NCBI RefSeq assembly: GCF_003003235.1
Contig: NZ_PVUE01000008.1
Coordinates: forward strand, 143,876 to 207,875
DNA: 64,000 nt
DNA from: Antricoccus suffuscus
Lineage (GTDB): Bacteria > Actinomycetota > Actinomycetes > Mycobacteriales > Antricoccaceae
Reading direction: 5' to 3'
Shown here one piece after another: positions 53,524-62,052 of the stretch. Under the pieces are notes generated by a model, which saw nothing but the letters and a program-made list of their open reading frames with translations, did not search any database and was not told the origin of the DNA. The translations under genes were made by a program, and so were the position numbers. Numbering within the stretch: the stretch's first letter is position 1; the number at the start of each line of letters is the position of its first letter.

Positions 53524-54747
53524 CTAGCGGAGGATCCCGGTGTGGCCGAGAGAGTAACGGCCAGGCAGTGGCCACACGCATAGACCGTGTGGGCCCTTGC
53601 CGACCGGGATCTTCTTGATCAGATGGCCGTCGACGGTGCTAATCGCGTAGACAACGCCGTTGTAGCGACCCGCGACCCAAAAGATGGTGCCGTCCGCCGA
53701 AATGTTACCCATGTCTGGGCTGCCGCCCCCGGGGATGACCCATTTTGCCGTCAACTTACCGGTCGCAAGGTCGAGCACACTGATGCTGCCTTCGCCACGG
53801 TTTGTGATGAACAGCCGAGTGGCGTTCCGGTCGACGTATAGGCCGTGTGCCTCTTTGCCGGTAGCGATGAACCCCTTCACGGCGGTGGCGTTGCCGTCGA
53901 TGATGTAGATGCCGTTGGCCATCATGTCGGCGACGTAGAACACCGACCCATCCGGGGAGAGCTTGACATCTTGCGGCATGCCACCCGGGTGCGGTAGGTC
54001 GATCAGGTGAAGGACGGTTTCGGTCGCAACGTCAACCACAGCCATCCGGTCGGCGAACTCGCAGCTGACGAGCATCCGGCGCCCGTTGGCAGTGAAGTCG
54101 AGGTGGTCGATGCCGGCGCAATTGGGCACCGATAGCTGATGTTGCAGCTTCCAGGTGTGCGGGTCGTAGAAGTCCAGCCGTTTGCGGTCTTCAGCCACGA
54201 CAATCGCATGCAGGCCATCAGGGGTGAAGTAAAGGTTGTACGGATCGTCGATGAGGAACGGGGCGCCGATCTGACCGGTCTTGGGGTCGATCGGAGTCAG
54301 TGACCCGGGCCCGAGGTCCGATGCGACGTACAGCGTCTTCAGGTCGTACGACGGTACGACGTGCTGCGGCTCGGTGCCCATCGTGATCGGATAGGTGCCG
54401 ATCACCGCCATCGTCTGCTGGTCGATGATCGTCACCGAGTTGCTTTTGCTGTTGGGCACGTAAACCAGCGCCCGGTCGCCTTGCACCGTCGGGCTGAAGT
54501 TGTTGGGGGTGTCGGCCGCATACACGTTGGTGGGGGACAGCGGAGGCGGCATCCCCGGAAGTAGATCGTCGGTCGACGCGGGACTCGAGGTCGCGGCGCT
54601 CGAGGCGCTCGAGGCGCTCGAAGATGGAGGCGACGAACTCGACGACGTGGAGTCGGCGGCCTGACTGGACGAGCACGCTCCGGCCGAGGCGATCAGCGCG
54701 CCGAGGATCGCGAGCACTCGCAGCCGAGATGCGGTAGGCGCTCTCAT
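53524..54747 (-). CDS. YncE-like beta-propeller lipoprotein
   Basis: The start is ATG 54747, overlapping the deacetylase stop by ATGA; the longer frame to 54921 is a shadow. The 407 residues have a lipoprotein signal (LRVLAILGALIASAGAC with the lipobox SAGAC), a Ser-rich linker, then a seven-bladed YVTN-type propeller with repeated units such as ALVYVPNSKSNSVTIIDQQTM, VFYVADMMANGIYIIDG and RLFITNRGEGSISVLDLATGKL. These bind ligands or partners at the outer membrane face. It is coupled to a secreted deacetylase. Confidence 0.87.
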   Translation of the reverse strand: MRAPTASRLRVLAILGALIASAGACSSSQAADSTSSSSSPPSSSASSASSAATSSPASTDDLLPGMPPPLSPTNVYAADTPNNFSPTVQGDRALVYVPNSKSNSVTIIDQQTMAVIGTYPITMGTEPQHVVPSYDLKTLYVASDLGPGSLTPIDPKTGQIGAPFLIDDPYNLYFTPDGLHAIVVAEDRKRLDFYDPHTWKLQHQLSVPNCAGIDHLDFTANGRRMLVSCEFADRMAVVDVATETVLHLIDLPHPGGMPQDVKLSPDGSVFYVADMMANGIYIIDGNATAVKGFIATGKEAHGLYVDRNATRLFITNRGEGSISVLDLATGKLTAKWVIPGGGSPDMGNISADGTIFWVAGRYNGVVYAISTVDGHLIKKIPVGKGPHGLCVWPLPGRYSLGHTGILR

Positions 54748-55517
54748 GCGCGCAGCAGGTGGGACACGGTGACCGGCGTCAGACCCCGCGACGCGAGGTC
54801 GGCAAGCACCCCAGGCATAGCCGAGATAGTCCCGGGGTGACCGAGATGCATGCTGACTATGGATCCGCCGGTCGCGGTCGCGGTCTGCTTGTGAATCACG
54901 CTGACTCCCGGGTCCGTCCAATCCAAAGAGTCCACATCATAAGACAGACACACCGGATAACCCAGCTGCCCGGCGATCGAGCGAATCAGTGGAGTTGAGT
55001 GCTGTGCGCCGGACTGTCGGAAATAGCGCCCTGGTGCGCCCGACAGCTTGACCAGCAAGTCGCGGCACTGCGCGATCTCCGAGGTGGTCGCCGCCGCGTC
55101 GAGGTTGGACAGCGTCGGGTGGGTATAGGTGTGGTTGGCCAACTCGTAACCGTGGTCGGTGATCGTCTTGGCCATCGACGGGTTGGCTGCCAACCAGGTG
55201 CCCACGGCGAACACGGTGATCGGGACACCGCGGTCACTGACGGCTGCGAACAGCTCGTTAGCGAGCGCGGGATCGCCGGAACCGTGGAAGGTGAGGGCCA
55301 CCTCTTGCCGAGTGCGCGGCCCGTTGGCGACTTCGACCGACGGGCCGCCGGACGGAGGCGCGCTGGAGGAAGAAGTTGCCGGCGGCGTACTACTTGCCGG
55401 CGCGGTCGACGATGTTGACGGTGTCGCAGCGTGCCGGACGGCGCGGCTGCACGCGGCGGCGCCAGCGATTATCGCGGCGGCAGACAGCACGGCACGCCGT
55501 GAGTACTTCGGGTTCAT
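54744..55517 (-). CDS. Secreted polysaccharide deacetylase-like protein (NodB fold)
   Basis: A 257-residue lipoprotein-type protein: signal SRRAVLSAAAIIAGAAAC has a twin-arginine pair and a lipobox GAAAC. The NodB domain starts at EVALTFHGSGDPALANELFAAV; motif 1 is TFHGSGD, where most enzymes have TFDDG, so the first metal-binding Asp is not at the usual place. HTYTHP holds the HxxxH pair, YFRQSGAQHS is motif 3 and SMHLGHPGT is near motif 5. Either this is an actinobacterial variant that still binds metal or a non-catalytic member. It is coupled to the propeller lipoprotein. Confidence 0.82.
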   Translation of the reverse strand: MNPKYSRRAVLSAAAIIAGAAACSRAVRHAATPSTSSTAPASSTPPATSSSSAPPSGGPSVEVANGPRTRQEVALTFHGSGDPALANELFAAVSDRGVPITVFAVGTWLAANPSMAKTITDHGYELANHTYTHPTLSNLDAAATTSEIAQCRDLLVKLSGAPGRYFRQSGAQHSTPLIRSIAGQLGYPVCLSYDVDSLDWTDPGVSVIHKQTATATGGSIVSMHLGHPGTISAMPGVLADLASRGLTPVTVSHLLRA

Positions 55518-55732
55518 TCGTTCAGACTATCGAGCATGAAGTGGGCTTTAGATGAGAACGCGAGCCAAGATCGAGTCGCCGGCGCAGTTTTCATCACATC
55601 AGCGATGCGGGGGCAGAAAGGACGTTGTTCTACGTGTCGTAGTGCTGCCCGCTGGCGGAGTGTGTAATCGATTTAATACAATTATTCCGTGAAAAAAAAT
55701 CGGCTGGCTTGGCTCCGACCGCTCGGCGAGCG

Positions 55733-56875
55733 ATGACAACACCATCGCCGAGTACATCTGTCGCCGGCGTGCGCAGAGCGCGGGTGGTCAGGATCGGCCG
55801 AGCGAGGCTAGTCCTGCTCATTCCCGGCGCATTTGCGTTGCTGGCAGGCCTGGATGCCGCACTGATTCTGCTGGGAATGCCCGCCCCGGTCACGACCACA
55901 CGCCTGCCGCAGGTGCATGGGCCATTACTGGTGCTCGGATTCGTCGGCACTCTGGTCGCGCTTGAGCGGTCGGTCGCGCTCGCGCGGATCGTCGGGTACG
56001 CCGCACCACTTCTCCTGGGGCTGGGCGCGATAGCCCTCGTGACGCCGCTGCCGATTACCGTCGGCAAGGCGCTGCTCGCGGTCGGGTCCGCCGCGTTCGT
56101 CGTGCTGTATATCCCGCTGTGGCGACGAAGCCGCGACGTTGCGGTGCTAGTGCAGGTTCTCGGCGCCGTGCTCGCCACCGGTGGCGCGCTGCTGTGGCTC
56201 GGCGGCGTGGACGTGCCCCACCTGCTTCCGTGGCTGGCGGGTTTCGTCGTACTGACGATCGCCGGCGAGCGCCTCGAACTGGCGCGAGTAGCGGTGCTCT
56301 TGGCGCAGGCCGTCCGCTCGTTTCAGGTCGCGTGCGCCGCGTTCCTGCTGTGCGTCGCCGCCAGCCTGCTCTGGCCGGCCGTCGGCTACCGACTGTTGGG
56401 CCTGTCGCTGCTGGCCATCGTGCTGTGGTTGGCGACGTACGACGTGGCGAAACGGACCGTGCGCGGCACCGGGCTGGTCCGCTTCAGCGCAGTATGCCTG
56501 CTGATCGGCTACTTCTGGATCGGGTGCGCCGGAACGATCTGGACCTTGAACGGCCTGGTCATTGACGGCGCGGCGTACGACGCGGTCATCCATGCGGTCT
56601 TCCTCGGGTTCACGATGTCGATGATCATGGCGCACGCCTCGGTGATCCTGCCGGCCGTCCTGCGCAGGCCGCTGCCGTACCGGCCAGTCTTCTACCTGCC
56701 GGCCCTGCTGCTGCACGCCTCATTACTGCTGCGGTTGCTCGGTGGCGACGCGTGGGGCAACTCGGCATCGTGGCAATGGGGCGGCGTTTTCAACGTCGTC
56801 GCGCTGCTGCTGTTCGTCGTCATGGCCGCCTGGTCGTCGATCCGCGGCGTACCGAAGCGTGATAGGGCATCATGA
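55733..56875 (+). CDS. NnrS-like multi-spanning membrane protein
   Basis: ATG 55733 gives 380 residues; TTG 55709 is a weaker upstream start. About 10-12 hydrophobic segments with RLPQVHGPLLVLGFVGTLVALERSVAL and IHAVFLGFTMSMIMAHASVILPAVLRR near the end. Conserved His in these helices resemble NnrS-type heme-copper-like proteins that protect cells from nitrogen oxide stress, but the match is by layout. It overlaps the NirK-fusion gene by ATGA (56872-56875), so the two membrane proteins probably work together. Confidence 0.72.
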   Translation: MTTPSPSTSVAGVRRARVVRIGRARLVLLIPGAFALLAGLDAALILLGMPAPVTTTRLPQVHGPLLVLGFVGTLVALERSVALARIVGYAAPLLLGLGAIALVTPLPITVGKALLAVGSAAFVVLYIPLWRRSRDVAVLVQVLGAVLATGGALLWLGGVDVPHLLPWLAGFVVLTIAGERLELARVAVLLAQAVRSFQVACAAFLLCVAASLLWPAVGYRLLGLSLLAIVLWLATYDVAKRTVRGTGLVRFSAVCLLIGYFWIGCAGTIWTLNGLVIDGAAYDAVIHAVFLGFTMSMIMAHASVILPAVLRRPLPYRPVFYLPALLLHASLLLRLLGGDAWGNSASWQWGGVFNVVALLLFVVMAAWSSIRGVPKRDRAS

Positions 56876-59463
56876 GCCGCGCCGCGTGGCACCTGAGAGC
56901 GAACGCGCCGATGGCCGCATGGCTGGTCGCGTTACTCGTGGTGTCGCTGACCCACTCATTCATTCCCGCGTCGCGGTGGCTGCTTATCCATCTGCTGTTG
57001 CTGGGTGCGGTCACTAACGCGATCTTCGTGTGGAGCTCGCACTTCACCGAGGCGCTGCTGCGTTCACCGCCCGGGAAGGGCGTGCAACGCGCGCTCGCGC
57101 CGCGGCTCGTCGTACTCAACGCCGGCGCGATCGCCGTCATGGTGGGCGTCGTCTCGGCCGGATGGGTCGTCGTACTGATTGGCGCGATTTTGGTTGCCGC
57201 TGCGGTGCTGTGGCACGGGGCCGCATTCGGCGTCGCGATGCGCCGGGCACTGCCGTCGCGTTTTGGCGCAACCGTGCGCTACTACCTCGTAGCTACCGTG
57301 ATGCTGCTGGTCGGCGTGACGTTCGGGGTGCTGCTGGCGCACGGCGTCGGCGGCGGTCTCGCGTGGCGCCTCGGACTGGCGCACGCGACGGCCAACGTGC
57401 TGGGCTGGGTCGGCCTGACGATCACCGGCACGCTGGTGACGCTGTGGCCCACGATGCTGCGGACCCGCGTCGCCCCGGGGGTCGAGCGGGCATCCGGGCA
57501 CGCACTGGTGATCTTGCTGGTCGCGCTGGTGGTCATGATCGTGGCGATCCTGTTCGGGTGGCGGTACGTCGCGGCGGCCGGCGTCCTCGGCTATCTCGCG
57601 GGAATCGTCGTACTGGCCCGGCCGATGGTGGCGGAGGCACGTCAGAAGCCGCCGGCGGCGTACGCGACGTGGTCGGTGGCTGCTGGCGGGTTCTGGCTGG
57701 TCGGGTCTCTGGTCGCGTTGACGGTGATCCTTGTTTCGTCGAGCTGGCCGGCCGTGAGCTCGGCCGTGGGCACGCTTGTCGCGCCGCTTGCCGCCGGCTT
57801 CGTCGCTCAAGTGCTGTTCGGCGCACTGTCCTACCTCGTGCCGATGGCGCTCGGCGGAGGCCCGGCGATCTCTCGGCGTACCACCGAGATCATGAACAAA
57901 GGCGCGGGCTGGCGGCTGACGCTGATCAACGGCGGGATGATTCTGTGGCTGCTGCCGACGCCGAGCCTGGTGCGGGTCATCTGCTCGGCGCTCGCGCTCA
58001 TCGGCTTCGCCGCCGTACTGCCCGTCATCGGTTGGTCGATCGTCGCCTCCCGCCGCCCCGCCCCGGATCCGAGCGGCAATGCGGTGCAGGAACGTACCCG
58101 GAAGGTGAACACCCCGCCGCGGCAGATTGGGTCCGTGACGGCCGCCCTCGCCGTACTCGTGCTCGGTGTCGCGGGCGGTGTGGCGGTCGATCCGCCCGCG
58201 GCCGGGCATGGGACCGCAGTGTCCGCGGCAAACGGGGTGACGCCGACCGGCCACACGACCGAGGTCTCCGTCACCGCCGACAACATGCGCTTCACGCCGT
58301 CCTCGGTCGACGTACCGGCCGGCGACCGCTTGATCATCAAGGTCACCAACACCGACCAGGTTGTGCACGATCTCGTGCTCGCGACCGGCCAGACCAGTGG
58401 CCGGCTCTCGCCGGGGCAGTCCGCGCAGGTCGACGTCGGCGTGGTGGGCAAGAGCATCGCCGGATGGTGCTCGTTGCCGGGGCACCGACAGCTCGGCATG
58501 GTGTTCGCGGTCAATGTTGCCGGGAGCTCCGGGTCGGCCGGCTCGATGGGCGGCATGGACACGCAGTCGGGGGGTGAGTCCGCGGCGTCGTCGATCGACC
58601 TGGGCAAGAACCCCGCGAGCAGCTTCGTGCCCGCCGATCCGACGGTCGCACCGGCGCCCAACGGCACTACCCACAAGCTCACACTGACGGTGAAGGACGT
58701 GAAACGTGAGGTCGCGCCCGGCGTCGTACAGACGCTGTGGACCTACAACGGGACGGTGCCGGGCCCGACCCTGCGCGGCAATGTCGGCGACACGTTCGAG
58801 ATCACGCTCGTCAACGACGGCGACATGGCGCATTCGATCGACTTCCACGCGGGAGAAGTGTCACCGGACGAGCCCATGCGCTCGATCAACCCCGGTCAGT
58901 CACTGGTCTACACGTTTGCCGCACACCACAGCGGGATCTGGTTGTATCACTGCTCGACGATGCCGATGTCCGCCCATATCGCAAACGGCATGTTCGGCGC
59001 GGTCATCATCGATCCGCCGAACCTCGCGCCGGTGGATGCGGAGTATCTATTCGTCCAGTCCGAGTACTACCTCGGCCCGAGAGGCGGCGTCGTCGACCCC
59101 GAGAAGGTCGCGACGAAGAAGCCTGACCTGGTGGCTTTCAACGGGTATGCGAACCAATACAAGTACCGCCCGATCACGGCCCATCCCGGTGAACGGGTGC
59201 GCATCTGGGTGCTCGATGCGGGGCCTAACTTGTCGACGGCCTTCCACGTCGTCGGCACGCAATTCGACACGGTGTACGCCGAAGGCGCCTACCTTCTGAG
59301 CCCCTCCGACGGGCTGGACGGAGGCAGCCAGGTCCTGTCGCTGTCGGCGGCGCAAGGCGGGTTCGTGGAACTGACGTTCCCTGCGGCGGGGCACTACAGC
59401 TTCATCTCGCACGTGATGTCTGATGCCGAGAAAGGCGCGGCGGGGGTCTTCGCGGTGAGCTAA
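56872..59463 (+). CDS. nirK: Membrane / cupredoxin / copper nitrite reductase (NirK) fusion
   Basis: An 863-residue triple fusion. Residues about 1-400 hold about ten membrane helices related to the preceding NnrS-like protein (HLLLLGAVTNAIFVWSSHF, HATANVLGWVGLTITGTLVTLWPTML). A further membrane segment (about 425-445) leads to a cupredoxin with blue-copper ligands H499, C533, H538 and M543. The C-terminal two-domain NirK (about 585-863) has type 1 copper ligands H654, C694, H702 and M707, type 2 ligands H659, H693 and H847, and catalytic D657 and H792. The HC-x7-HIANGM spacing is that of AniA-type (class II) enzymes. It reduces nitrite to nitric oxide outside the membrane; the tethered cupredoxin is the likely electron donor. 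Confidence 0.9.
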   Translation: MSRAAWHLRANAPMAAWLVALLVVSLTHSFIPASRWLLIHLLLLGAVTNAIFVWSSHFTEALLRSPPGKGVQRALAPRLVVLNAGAIAVMVGVVSAGWVVVLIGAILVAAAVLWHGAAFGVAMRRALPSRFGATVRYYLVATVMLLVGVTFGVLLAHGVGGGLAWRLGLAHATANVLGWVGLTITGTLVTLWPTMLRTRVAPGVERASGHALVILLVALVVMIVAILFGWRYVAAAGVLGYLAGIVVLARPMVAEARQKPPAAYATWSVAAGGFWLVGSLVALTVILVSSSWPAVSSAVGTLVAPLAAGFVAQVLFGALSYLVPMALGGGPAISRRTTEIMNKGAGWRLTLINGGMILWLLPTPSLVRVICSALALIGFAAVLPVIGWSIVASRRPAPDPSGNAVQERTRKVNTPPRQIGSVTAALAVLVLGVAGGVAVDPPAAGHGTAVSAANGVTPTGHTTEVSVTADNMRFTPSSVDVPAGDRLIIKVTNTDQVVHDLVLATGQTSGRLSPGQSAQVDVGVVGKSIAGWCSLPGHRQLGMVFAVNVAGSSGSAGSMGGMDTQSGGESAASSIDLGKNPASSFVPADPTVAPAPNGTTHKLTLTVKDVKREVAPGVVQTLWTYNGTVPGPTLRGNVGDTFEITLVNDGDMAHSIDFHAGEVSPDEPMRSINPGQSLVYTFAAHHSGIWLYHCSTMPMSAHIANGMFGAVIIDPPNLAPVDAEYLFVQSEYYLGPRGGVVDPEKVATKKPDLVAFNGYANQYKYRPITAHPGERVRIWVLDAGPNLSTAFHVVGTQFDTVYAEGAYLLSPSDGLDGGSQVLSLSAAQGGFVELTFPAAGHYSFISHVMSDAEKGAAGVFAVS

Positions 59464-59529
59464 CCGCTTACGGTCAACTCAGCTGCGCACTCGGGGAATG
59501 ATCGTCGCGGTCGGCCTGTTGTGTAGTAC

Positions 59530-60177
59530 ATGAGAATCGAGATCTGGAGCGATGTCGCCTGCCCGTGGTGCTATGTAGGGACCGCCAGCTTCGAACGCGC
59601 CGTCGAGGAGACGGGGGTCGGCGCAGACGTGGTCTACCGCTCGTACCAGCTCGATCCGACGATTCCGATGGGCGGCGACGGCCCCACTGCGGCGGAGCAC
59701 CTGAGCCAGAAACTCGGCGGGTCCGATCGGGTGGCGGCTATGCACGCGCGCCTTGAAGCGGCGGCCGAGGGGTTCGATATCGACTTCCGCTGGTCGCAGA
59801 TACGCCGAGCGAACACCTTCGATGCACACCGGCTTCTCGGCTGGGCGCTGCACACTGCGGGGGCCGAGGCCCAGCGGACCCTCAAGAAGACGCTGCTGCG
59901 CGGCTACTTCACCGAGGGCCTTGACGTCGCCGACCACCAAGTGCTGGCCGACCTCGCAGCGAGCGCCGGACTCGACCGCGCGGTGGCGATGGCGCTGTTG
60001 GATTCTGATGCGGAGGCCGACCACGTCCGCGCCGAGCGCGAAGAGGCCCAGCGCGACGGAATAACGGCCGTGCCAACCTTCGTTCTAGACGGTCAGTTGA
60101 CGCTCCAGGGTGCGATCGAGACCGACAAGTGGGCGAAGGCGCTCCGGCGCATGAGCGAGGACTCGGGCGGGACCTGA
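59530..60177 (+). CDS. DsbA-family (FrnE-like) thioredoxin-fold protein
   Basis: A 215-residue protein without signal peptide, starting at ATG 59530. The FrnE/2-hydroxychromene isomerase-like type has MRIEIWSDVACPWCYVGTASFERA with the CPWC active pair, an inserted helical domain (about 60-150) and the cis-Pro loop GITAVPTFVLDGQLTLQGA. FrnE is a cytoplasmic disulfide isomerase reported in stress tolerance. It is 66 bases after the nitrite reductase gene and may be a separate unit. Confidence 0.9.
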   Translation: MRIEIWSDVACPWCYVGTASFERAVEETGVGADVVYRSYQLDPTIPMGGDGPTAAEHLSQKLGGSDRVAAMHARLEAAAEGFDIDFRWSQIRRANTFDAHRLLGWALHTAGAEAQRTLKKTLLRGYFTEGLDVADHQVLADLAASAGLDRAVAMALLDSDAEADHVRAEREEAQRDGITAVPTFVLDGQLTLQGAIETDKWAKALRRMSEDSGGT

Positions 60178-60216
60178 TCGACTGCTCGTCGTGCACAGCG
60201 ACGGGGATTACGTGCG

Positions 60217-60290
60217 TGGAGCGGGTGACGGGAATCGAACCCGCGCTGTCAGCTTGGGAAGCTGAAGTGATGCCATTTCACTACACCCGC
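60217..60290 (-). tRNA. tRNA-Gly (anticodon CCC)
   Basis: On the minus strand the gene starts GCGGGTG at 60290 and ends CACCCGC at 60221, a seven-pair acceptor stem; discriminator T at 60220 and an encoded CCA at 60219-60217 follow. The anticodon stem is TCAGC/GCTGA around TTCCCAA, so the anticodon is CCC, reading GGG. The T arm has GGTTCGATTCC. The length (71 bases plus CCA) fits tRNA-Gly. Confidence 0.95.
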
Positions 60291-60291
60291 A

Positions 60292-60325
60292 TCATCGGCG
60301 GCCAGTTGTGGTGGGCCGCCGATGA
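60292..60325 (-). other. Strong hairpin between SCO6745-like gene and tRNA-Gly
   Basis: Arms TCATCGGCGGCC (60292-60303) and GGCCGCCGATGA (60314-60325) pair perfectly over 12 bases with a ten-base loop. It starts one base from the tRNA 5' end. It has no T-run, so it could be an intrinsic-type hairpin without tail, as common in Actinobacteria, or a processing signal for a read-through tRNA transcript. Confidence 0.6.
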
Positions 60326-60347
60326 CACAGCATACTAGGCGGCCCTG

Positions 60348-61262
60348 CTACTTCTTCTGGGTGCCAGGCAGGAATCCCGCATCGATGATCGACTTGACGA
60401 AGGGTCGCGCGGCGCTGAAGACATCGTCCGCATCCTCGACGCCTACCCAGACCGAGGCCGCGGCGTCGTCGGTGAAGTTCTCGACCCAGCGGTAGAGCTC
60501 TAGGCCCTGCTCGGTGAGCGTCTGGTTGCCGTCGGCGTTAACGAGCAGACCGCGCGAGGCGAGATCGTCAGCGGCGGCGTTCCACTCCTCGTCGCTCCAT
60601 TGGCGTGAGCGCTGCGTCGCCGTACGGCCCATGCGGGACGGTTTCGCCGTACTGCCCGCCGGGTGATCGGCCTCGTGGAAGACGAGCGCTTCGGTGGGCA
60701 CGAGCCCGGCGAGGACCAGCGCCGCGATATGCCCGTCGCCGCGCCACTCGCGAAATAGCGTGAAGGCATGCCACAGCCCGATGTGTGGCGCATCCGGCCA
60801 CGGCTCGTTCATCCAGGCGGCCGAGAGCGAGCGGCCCATCGTCTCCGCAGGCGTGATGATCTCGCGCAGCCGGCCGACGAGTTTCGGTAGCGCCGGATCA
60901 TCGATGAGTGGGCCAAACGCGTCCCGCATTGTCTTGTCGATGATGTCGGTGCGCGCCGCGCTCAGGGTCTTCAGATCGCTCTTCTCGTGGGCCTCAGCCC
61001 AGCCATCCCGCACCGTGGTCGGGTTGAAGTTATAGAACGTCGAAGCGACAACGGACGCGTCGCACTCGCCCAGCGGTGCCGCCCGCATGCCAAAATAGCG
61101 GCCTTTAAAGGACAGCCCGAGCTCCTTCTGCTTTTCCGTCACGTACGGCGAGAAGTAGGCGGTGATATGCAGCGGCTCAAACGACTGGTAGGCCTGGCGA
61201 GCGTATCCACGCTCGCGTTCGCCGTACCGGAAACTGCCACCTATCGACTGCGGTTGAGACAT
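60348..61262 (-). CDS. SCO6745-family protein
   Basis: ATG 61262 with GGGGAG upstream gives 304 residues; the frame is open upstream but without support. The sequence is typical of the SCO6745 family of actinobacterial proteins: HITAYFSPYVTEKQKELGLSFKGRYFGMRAAPLGECDASVVASTFYNFNP and FREWRGDGHIAALVLAGL. It is helical and has a winged-helix-like C-terminal part (WSDEEWNAAADDLASRGLLV). No function is known. Confidence 0.82.
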   Translation of the reverse strand: MSQPQSIGGSFRYGERERGYARQAYQSFEPLHITAYFSPYVTEKQKELGLSFKGRYFGMRAAPLGECDASVVASTFYNFNPTTVRDGWAEAHEKSDLKTLSAARTDIIDKTMRDAFGPLIDDPALPKLVGRLREIITPAETMGRSLSAAWMNEPWPDAPHIGLWHAFTLFREWRGDGHIAALVLAGLVPTEALVFHEADHPAGSTAKPSRMGRTATQRSRQWSDEEWNAAADDLASRGLLVNADGNQTLTEQGLELYRWVENFTDDAAASVWVGVEDADDVFSAARPFVKSIIDAGFLPGTQKK

Positions 61263-61416
61263 GTAGTTCTCCCCATGGGTTGTTGGAGGCGCGGTCTGGC
61301 CAATATAGCCATCCGATCCGATCCGGCACCACCGGCGATCTCTGGGTCTGGTCAGCGATCGCGGGTAATGTCCACAACGAGAGTCCCTGACATCGCGGGA
61401 AACATAGGGAGCAAAA

Positions 61417-62052
61417 ATGGATCTGACCAAGTTCACGCATGCATGTGTCCGTCTCGACGACGGCAACCGCAAGCTCGTCATCGACCCCGGCGCGTTTTCC
61501 GAGTTGGACCAGGCGCTCGACGGTGTCGACGCGGTGCTCATCACCCACGAACACGCCGATCACATCGATGTCGACAAGCTCAAGGCTGCCGCACAGAAGA
61601 ACTCGTCACTGCACGTATGGGCACCGCGGTCCGTCGCGGACGACATCGCCGCGGAATGGGTCACCGCCGTGGGGCCCGGTGAGACGTTCGACGCTGCGGG
61701 TTTCTCGGTCGAGACGTTCGGCGGTCAGCATGCCGTGATCCATCCGAAGATCCCGACCATCACCAACATCTGCTACCTGATCGACGGCAATGTCTATCAC
61801 CCCGGCGACTCGTTCGACGTACCCACCAAGCCCGTGCAGACGCTGCTGCTGCCGTTGCACGCGCCATGGTCGAAGACGTCCGAGGTCGTCGACTTCGCGG
61901 TGTCGGTGCGCGCACCCAAGGCGTACGCCGTGCACGACGGGCTGCTCAACGACGTCGGGATCAGCTTTACCTCTGGGCTGGTTGAGAACTTCGCCGGTCA
62001 GCATGGGAGCGCGTTCGCACGGCTCGCGCCGGTCTCAACCGTCTCGATCTAA
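61417..62052 (+). CDS. MBL-fold metallo-hydrolase
   Basis: A 211-residue metallo-beta-lactamase-fold protein of the UlaG/YfhI-like type. It has THACVRLDDG, AVLITHEHADHIDVDKL (metal-binding HxHxDH), FGGQHAVIHP and NVYHPGDSFDVP, and a C-terminal YAVHDGLL His. Two-metal hydrolase chemistry is likely; the substrate is unknown. Its stop overlaps the convergent Nudix-phosphotransferase gene by 18 bases. Confidence 0.88.
   Translation: MDLTKFTHACVRLDDGNRKLVIDPGAFSELDQALDGVDAVLITHEHADHIDVDKLKAAAQKNSSLHVWAPRSVADDIAAEWVTAVGPGETFDAAGFSVETFGGQHAVIHPKIPTITNICYLIDGNVYHPGDSFDVPTKPVQTLLLPLHAPWSKTSEVVDFAVSVRAPKAYAVHDGLLNDVGISFTSGLVENFAGQHGSAFARLAPVSTVSI

Noticed and set aside
55630..55732. NsrR or FNR-type site in the A+T-rich stretch before the NnrS-like gene
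   Set aside because: The segment around 55665-55690 is A+T-rich and partly symmetric, but does not match a known NO- or oxygen-sensing operator well enough to claim one.
57030..58577. Plus-strand open frame of 515 codons within the same gene
   Set aside because: Out of frame with the ligand-complete NirK fusion; composition is Arg-rich noise with no motifs.
57064..58848. Minus-strand open frame of about 594 codons inside the nitrite reductase fusion
   Set aside because: Shadow of the membrane and cupredoxin coding frame. The product is Arg/Asp/His-rich and has no domain.
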